Notes under the pieces: model-generated
Told to the model about the DNA's origin: nothing
The model's input: the letters and a program-made list of their open reading frames with translations, nothing else
The model's database searches: none
Assembly (NCBI GenBank): GCA_037954235.1
Contig: JBBMOA010000015.1
Span: 5,263,001 to 5,327,000, forward strand
DNA: 64,000 nt
Direction: 5' to 3'
Source of the DNA: Aulostomus chinensis
Lineage: Eukaryota; Chordata; Actinopteri; Syngnathiformes; Aulostomidae
Position numbers and translations under genes: made by a program
Shown here: positions 58,601-64,000 of the stretch, piece by piece
Layout of the letters: each line of letters begins with the position of its first letter
How positions within the stretch are numbered: the stretch's first letter is position 1

Positions 58601-61249
58601 CAGGTTTGGTTTTCAAGGAAACTGGAACAGTCCAGGTGCCTAAAGCACGGTTCCTCATTCTACATTACAGAGTGTGAACACATGCACATTTTAAAAGCAC
58701 TAAATTATTCACGTTAGCTGAGCCGGGGGAAAATTTTTTTTTTTTTTTTTTTTTCCCAGGGAAACTACAGAGGAACGTCTTCCTGGTAAGTGTATTTTTG
58801 TTGTTGTTTTTTTGTAAAAGTGTGTGTAGTTGTAAAAAAGAAAGAAATAAAGAAAGAAAAATTAATCAATACTTGAAAGACTCAGTCAACACTTCAGTAG
58901 TGAATCACATTATGTATTAATCTGAGCTCATCCATAAAAAGTGCTATACACACTAATACACACTAGAGAAATTGAAACAAACTTCATGCACAGTTGTGTT
59001 TATGGTCACACATACGACTTTCTTTCCCCCTCCTTTTTCAACAGCTAAGTATTCAGACGTTGCATACCAAGAAGGAAGTCTGGACGCTACATATGTGTAA
59101 GTCTGAGTGCTTACAGGCGGCACGGTGGTGCAGTGGTTAACACTGTTGCCTCACAGCAAGAAGGTTCCAGGTTTGAGCCCTGGCTGGAGCACAGGGTCTT
59201 TCTGTGTGAGTCTCCATGTTCTCCCTGTTCCTGTGTGGGTTCTCTCTGGTACTCCAGCTTCTTCCCACAGTCCAAAGACATCAAGAGGGGACGAGGTTAA
59301 TCCAGACTCTAGATTGACCGTAGGCGTGGCTCCACGCCCGTGGATAAGCTCCACCCCCCCACGACTCTAAACAGGATAAGTGGTAGAAGTTGCATGGATG
59401 GTTATCACTTATCTCATGCACTTAAAAAAAATGGCACATAAGCATGAAATGCTTCTGTAAAGGTTTAATTACGTTGAGAAGCTGAATGTAAATAACAACA
59501 TTTCCGTATTAGGAGGAAGAGATAAGCTAACTGCACAAGCAAAAATCACGTTAAAAAAACAAGTGCTTTAATACATTAAAACACCATGATGAAAACAATG
59601 AAAGGGGCCACAAATTCAACACATTACTAAGTCATATCTTTAATAAAAACTATTCCGTCTATGAGAGAAAACATGTCACTTTCTCTCTGATGTGGTAATT
59701 TTGTGTGTGTTGTTTCCTAGATCTCCACTTCCACTCTCAGTGTACGAAAATGAAGACATGGCTGAGAGGATAGCAGGTATTTCACGTGTCTCTGAGTTTT
59801 GTTGTTTTTACTCTTCAGACGATGACTAGACTTAATTTCTTTAACCTACATCTCTAAAACCTCTTTTATTTCTCTAGGTGCGGTTCAGGCTCCATCGATT
59901 TACGCAAACATCCAAACAGCTTTATCAGTCCACGGTACGTTCAAGGTCTTTCCCTCAGGAGTGTGGTGGGCTATCGCCGTGTGAATGCTTTTAACAGCCT
60001 GACTCACTGAAACTGCATCTTCACCAAACAGAGGACGACTATGAGAACGCTGAATTTCTGGCCCAAGCTCAAGAAGAAAACGGTGAGAAAAAAGAAATTG
60101 TTTTCCAGTAATCCTGTGTTTGTGGCTGGGTACTTTTTTTTGGTTTTTTTGTTTTTAAGGTTGCAACACAGTAACATGCAAAACTGCATTCAAAATAATT
60201 TCACAACGCAAAGCAGAAGAATGAGGAAACTACTGTAGGAACCACAGCCTCATTTACACAAACAGGATTGAAAACTTAAGATGACCTCACTTATCCTGAT
60301 GCCTCTGACACAAGGCAGATAATTGATCTGGTCAGCACTGTCGCCTCACAGCAAGACGGTTCAGGGTTCGAGCCCCAGTTCAAGCACAGGATCTTTCTGT
60401 GTGGAGTCTGCTGATCAGTATGTTTATACTCGCGTCATTCATGAATAAAGCGACGCGAAAATTCGCATTGCCGTTTGGTGTGAACACACAGTCAGTTAGT
60501 AACTATTTCATACACGCATAGAGCGTGACATTCTAGTCCACCCTTCTGCAGTTTGTGCCCCTATCTGGCAACCCCCAGAAAAAAATCCTAGACCCGAACC
60601 CAGAGAGGGTTATTAGGTTGTGTGGCTTTCTGGAAAACAATACATTTTTACGTTTGGGCACCCCTGCGATCGTCACACTTTTTCTGTTACAAACTGACCC
60701 CGGCCCTCCATCAGAGAAGGGAAAAATTATGTGGCCCTCACAGAAAAAAGTTTGGGGACCCCTGTTCTAAACTGACTGTAGGTGTGGCTGTGAGTGTGAA
60801 TGGTTGTCTGTCTCTATGTGTTGGCCCTGCGATGGACTGGTTACCTGTCCAGGGTGAACCCCGCCTCTCGCCTGGAGGTGCAGGGATAGGCTCCACCCCC
60901 CCCCCCCCCGTGACCCTTAACAGGATAAGCGGTAGAAAATAGATGGATGGATGGATTCTATGCGTCCACATTCGTAGCAGTGTAAGTTTGAGGTGGTACA
61001 GACTCTTCGTCATAACAGCACAGGTCTCTTGTCATGGAGGACAAATATGAGGTTTCCTGAAGAATTTGGTGACATTACGTTATCTGTTCATCGTGTGACA
61101 TTCAAGTTAAAATGTTGATTTTTTTGGGGGGGGGGGGGGTTGTTTAATATGTTTGTCATAAAAACCTCAACTGAAACTTTCACTATCTTTTTTTTTTTTT
61201 TTAAACAGATGAGCCAGATTATGTGAACGAAACCGTCAGCTGCTTCTGA
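55677..61249 (+). CDS. lat2: LAT2/NTAL-like transmembrane adaptor
   Basis: LAT2 is a raft-associated adaptor that, once tyrosine-phosphorylated, recruits Grb2 downstream of immune receptors. Exons with matching phases: 55677-55803, 56904-56946, 58760-58785, 59045-59096, 59721-59776, 59878-59934, 60032-60082 and 61209-61249, giving 150 residues. There is a short outside segment, a transmembrane helix at about 10-27, palmitoylation-type Cys27-x-x-Cys30, then a basic stretch and acidic tail. Four YxN sites fit Grb2 SH2 binding: Tyr91 (YENE), Tyr110 (YANI), Tyr124 (YENA) and Tyr142 (YVNE). The end EPDYVNE matches the LAT2 C-terminus. No PLC-gamma site of LAT type (YLVV) is seen, favouring LAT2 over LAT. 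The ATG at 55677 directly precedes the hydrophobic segment. Two extra exon candidates (57545-57578 and near 57830) are left out. ATTAAA at 61404 is a likely polyadenylation signal. Confidence 0.85.
56210..56450 (+). mobile_element. LINE reverse transcriptase fragment
   Basis: The frame reads FTFYADDTLIYFSLHP, then FDHQIISLQKALNELQNWLL. FYADDT is the RT catalytic box and the following helix is typical of Rex/L2-type LINEs. A frame-shifted upstream part reads GVNHWSPAPSLF in place of the usual GVPQGSxLGPLLF. It is inactive and lies in intron 1 of the LAT2-like gene, in the same orientation. Confidence 0.7.
57899..58121 (+). repeat. Dispersed tRNA-headed repeat, 3'-truncated copy
   Basis: The head GGTGGTGCAGTGGTCAGC, the B-box-like GGTTCGAGTGCC and the body GTGGGTTCTCTCTGG are followed by GACGAGGCTGATTGATACTC. 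The copy ends soon after CTAAATTGACCATAGGTATG. It is the same family as 2395-2752, in the opposite orientation. Confidence 0.75.
58563..58638. repeat. Imperfect hairpin, 33-bp arms, in a LAT2-like intron
   Basis: CACCTGGACTG...CTTCCTTGAAAACCAA is mirrored by TTTGGTTTTCAAGGAA...CAGTCCAGGTG. The arms differ at four positions over 33, with a loop of about 9-10 bases. It is on the sense strand 120 bp upstream of exon 3. Confidence 0.85.
59115..59402 (+). repeat. Dispersed tRNA-headed repeat, internally deleted copy
   Basis: It has the head GGCACGGTGGTGCAGTGG, the usual body, then GATTGACCGTAGGCGTGG and a tail ACAGGATAAGTGGTAG. It is shorter than the 2395-2752 copy, lacking the CACTCACACTCAGTC-like segment and much of the region after it. 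It lies in an intron of the LAT2-like gene, just after exon 4. Confidence 0.75.
60332..60957 (+). repeat. Dispersed tRNA-headed repeat split by a 350-bp insertion
   Basis: The head (60332-60411, GTCAGCACTGTCGCCTCAC...TGTGTGGAGTCTGC) and the body/tail (60768-60957, CTAAACTGACTGTAGGTGTGG...GATAAGCGGTAGAAAATAG) are consecutive parts of one family member. They are separated by about 356 bases of unrelated sequence that includes TTGGGCACCCCTGCGATCG and GTTTGGGGACCCCTG, and part of the repeat body is missing. It lies in the last intron of the LAT2-like gene. Confidence 0.6.
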
Positions 61250-61637
61250 TGCGGGCCTCAGCTGCTCCCTGGTCTGTCTGTGACCGCGACTCAAACGTTG
61301 GACAGATGTTTAATACTCATGTACTTTCCTCTGTGATAACTGGAGCTGCCGTCGAGTGGCCGTGTGTGTGTGTGTGTGTGTGTGTGTGTAGTTTATATTT
61401 GACATTAAAGAGAAACTGCTGGATCTGCTGTGGTGGTCAGTTATGAGAAAATGACAGACCCCTTGTGATCATTAATATTAGTATGAACACGTGCTCATCA
61501 AAAAAACAAAACAAAAACATAAACCCAAGAACCAGGGTGACAGGTAGGCTTCATCAACAAGTGAGGAATTTTTAATTTTACAGCGATACATTCGGCTTCC
61601 TCTTCCTGGGTATTCAGAAGCACACCTTCATGAACCC
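61250..61637. other. 3'UTR of the LAT2-like gene and spacer before the Tc1 element
   Basis: It contains (TG)n at about 61362-61389 and ATTAAA at 61404-61409. Nothing else was recognised. Confidence 0.55.
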
Positions 61638-62929
61638 TACCAGTCAAAAGTTTGGACACACCTTCTCATTTCATGGTTTTTTCCTTATTTTCAAGACTGT
61701 TTACATTGTTGACTCTCGCTAAGGCATCAAAAGCATGAATGAACACACATGGAATTATGTAGTAAAGAAAAGAGTGTGAAACAACTCAAACATGTTTTAT
61801 ATTTTAGATTCTTCCAAACAGCCATCCTTTGCTTTGATAGCTGCTGAGCACTCTTGGCGTTCTCTCCGTGAGCTTCACGAGGTCGTCACCTGAGACGGTT
61901 CTCCAACAGTCTTGAAGGGGTTCCAGAGATGCTGAGCTCTCGCTGGCCCTTTGGCCTTCACTCTGCGGTCCATCTCATCCCAAACCATCTGGATTGTGTT
62001 TAGCTCAGGTGACTGTGGAGGCCGGGTCATCTGACCCAGCACTCCATCGCTCAGCCTGGGGGTGTGCTTTGGGGCCGTTGTCCTGTTGAAAAATAAATGA
62101 TGGTCCGACCAAACGCAAACCATATGGGATGGCGTGTCACCGCATGCTGGTTCAGTGTGCCTTCAATTTTGAATAAATCACCACCAGTGTCACCAGCAAA
62201 GCCCCCCCACACCATCACACCTCCTCCTCCATGCTTCACGGTAGGAACCACACATGAAGAGACCATCCGTTCACCTTTTCTGTGGCACACAAAGACACAG
62301 CAGGTGGAGCCAAAGATCTCAAATTTCGACTCATCAGACCAAAGCACAGAATTCCACCGGTCTGATGTCCATTCCATGCGTTTCTTAACCCAAACACGTC
62401 TCTTCAGCTGGTTGCTTTTCTTTAGCCGTGGTTTATTCGCAGCTATTTGACCGTAAGGGCCTGATTGGCGCAGTCTCCTCTGAACAGTCGATGTAGAGAC
62501 GTGTCGGCTACTAGGACTCTGTGAGGCGTTTATCTGGGCTCTAGACTGAGGTGCTGTTAGCTTGTGATTTCTGAGGCTGGTGCCAGCTGTGTGACAACAC
62601 AACTGATGATCCCAACCCCATTAAGAAAGCAAGAAATTCCGTTCATGAACCCTGACAAGGCGAACCTGAGAGGTGAAAACCATTTCAGGTGATGACGACG
62701 GTGAGGCCGAGGGTTTGCAGCGCTGTCAGCAAAGCAGAGGGTGGCTACTTTGAGGAATCTAAAATACACAACATATTTCGTGTTATTTCACAATTTTTTC
62801 TTTGCTACATTATTCCATATATCTTGCTTCATATATTTGATGTCTTCAGTATGTATCTACAATGTAGAAAGTAGTAAAAATAAAGCAAAAACATTGAATG
62901 AGAAGGTATGTCCAGACTTTTGAGTAGTC
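61638..62929 (-). mobile_element. Inactive Tc1/mariner-type transposon
   Basis: The termini are TACCAGTCAAAAGTTTGGAC...CCTTCTCATT on the left and the diverged complement of this on the right (AATGAGAAGGTATGTCCAGAC..TTTTGAGTAG); a TA begins the left end. On the minus strand a transposase relic is clear: the helix-turn-helix end VSTSTVQRRL, WSDESKFEIFG (second catalytic Asp region), TVKHGGGGVMVWGGFAG and, in another frame, APKHTPRLS followed by QSPELNTIQMVWDEMDRRV. A frameshift near 62050-62120 and loss of the start make it inactive. The length of about 1.29 kb is less than the usual 1.6 kb, so the 5' part is deleted. Confidence 0.88.
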
Positions 62930-63783
62930 GTGTGCAAGACAGGATGTACTTGTCAGTGTTCGCCTTATCAGTTCTCCTCCCGCAGTTTCCTGTGAACCCA
63001 AGCAGATAAATACATCAAAATGTATGAAGAAACTGGAATGAAGAAACTTCAGAGACATTTTACACAGGCGGCTTTATTGACTTGAACAGATCAGCAGAGA
63101 TCACGTCTCAGTCTGAAGCTGCTCAGAAACTCACGACCAGCGAACACAGACAACCAGAGCCAACGGAAACTGTAACGTAGAAGTGCACAAACACACACAC
63201 ACGAACGGTTTCCCTCTATACACATGTGCATCTATGCTGAGCGTGTGCAGTGAAGTTCCAGGGTGGTTATGCAAAAGTGACAGTAACAGTACACACACGG
63301 GCCAGCGGAGGGTTGAAGAAGTGGAGGTGACGGCTCATCTCGCCCACAGCAGAAATCCTGGCGTGTCTGAGGGACGACAGGCGGGGGTGAAGCTAACCGT
63401 TGTCTTAACCCAGAGAGGCGCCATCTGCTGAGCTTCAGTCGTCCAATCAGCAGGAACAAGACACCTGATCCATTTTTTTTTTTGTCTGAATCTCTTATTT
63501 CCAGCAGTGTTAAATAAGGCAGAAGGCTTGAACTTGTTACAGATAATGTCGACTGATCTGAGGTGAAGGGACTTTAAGTCCCATGAATCACGACTGCCAT
63601 CAAAATGCGAGACTCAGACAGATTACATGATGGAACGGCTGGTGAAGCAGGGTGTGTCTTTTGCAGGGAGTCCGGAGTAAACAGGAGTCTGGTTTAGTTG
63701 CTACACACCTCTCATTCTTACACACACACACACACACACACACTCACTCACTCACACAGTCACACCATGGGCTGATGGGAAGT
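62930..63783. other. pgk1 3'UTR and intergenic spacer
   Basis: The pgk1 3'UTR probably runs from 63783 down to about 63060. It contains (CA)n at 63720-63742. Open frames at 63183-63431 and 63232-63459 are chance. Confidence 0.5.
63073..63078 (-). terminator. pgk1: Polyadenylation signal AATAAA of pgk1
   Basis: The minus strand reads AATAAAGCCGCC about 705 bases after the pgk1 stop codon, a suitable position for the end of its 3'UTR. Confidence 0.5.

Positions 63784-64000
<217 letters not shown>

Overview
The window is vertebrate nuclear DNA, almost certainly from a ray-finned (teleost) fish. Its genes are split into many GT-AG exons, microsatellites ((CA)n, (GGA)n, (AAT)n) and long poly-G/poly-C runs are abundant, the mobile-element remnants are typical of fish (Tc1/mariner, hAT, Penelope, an RNase H-bearing LINE, tRNA-headed repeats), and every recognisable protein is closest in character to vertebrate orthologues. 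There are no operons, CRISPR arrays or bacterial signals.

Layout, left to right. 1-9.3 kb (minus strand): 5' part of ttc3, with the start codon at 6089 and the TPR exons running off the left edge. 9.5-12.9 kb: a decayed minus-strand LINE (RT, then RNase H), split by an unrecognised plus-strand ORF with an Asp repeat. 13.2-15.5 kb (minus): at least three exons of a gene I do not recognise, with many N-glycosylation sequons. 17.1-24.7 kb (plus): rabgef1 (Rabex-5), complete coding sequence in eight exons; its first intron carries a local cluster of tRNA-Trp(CCA) genes and relics. 29.6-33.5 kb (minus): both coding exons of kcnj6 (GIRK2), with a probable untranslated first exon at 42.6 kb. 46.1-52.0 kb (minus): kctd7, four coding exons, complete. 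55.7-61.2 kb (plus): an LAT2/NTAL-like transmembrane adaptor gene. 61.6-62.9 kb: an inactive Tc1-like transposon. 63.1-64.0 kb (minus): the last two exons of pgk1.

The genes do not form one pathway: Rab5 GEF at endosomes, G-protein-gated K+ channel, cullin-3 adaptor, immune-receptor signalling scaffold, glycolysis, TPR/E3 ligase. What links them is synteny. From general knowledge of the human map, ttc3 and kcnj6 are neighbours on 21q22, while rabgef1, kctd7 and LAT2 belong to 7q11. Here kcnj6 lies between rabgef1 and kctd7, so the window joins or preserves two linkage blocks that are separate in human.

I found no clearly new biological system. The most worthwhile leads are the rabgef1-intron tRNA-Trp cluster, including one relic with a changed anticodon; a 33-bp imperfect hairpin in an intron of the LAT2-like gene; a fold-back repeat family with a nearly complete palindromic copy; a perfect 13-bp G:C hairpin; and the two unrecognised coding loci.
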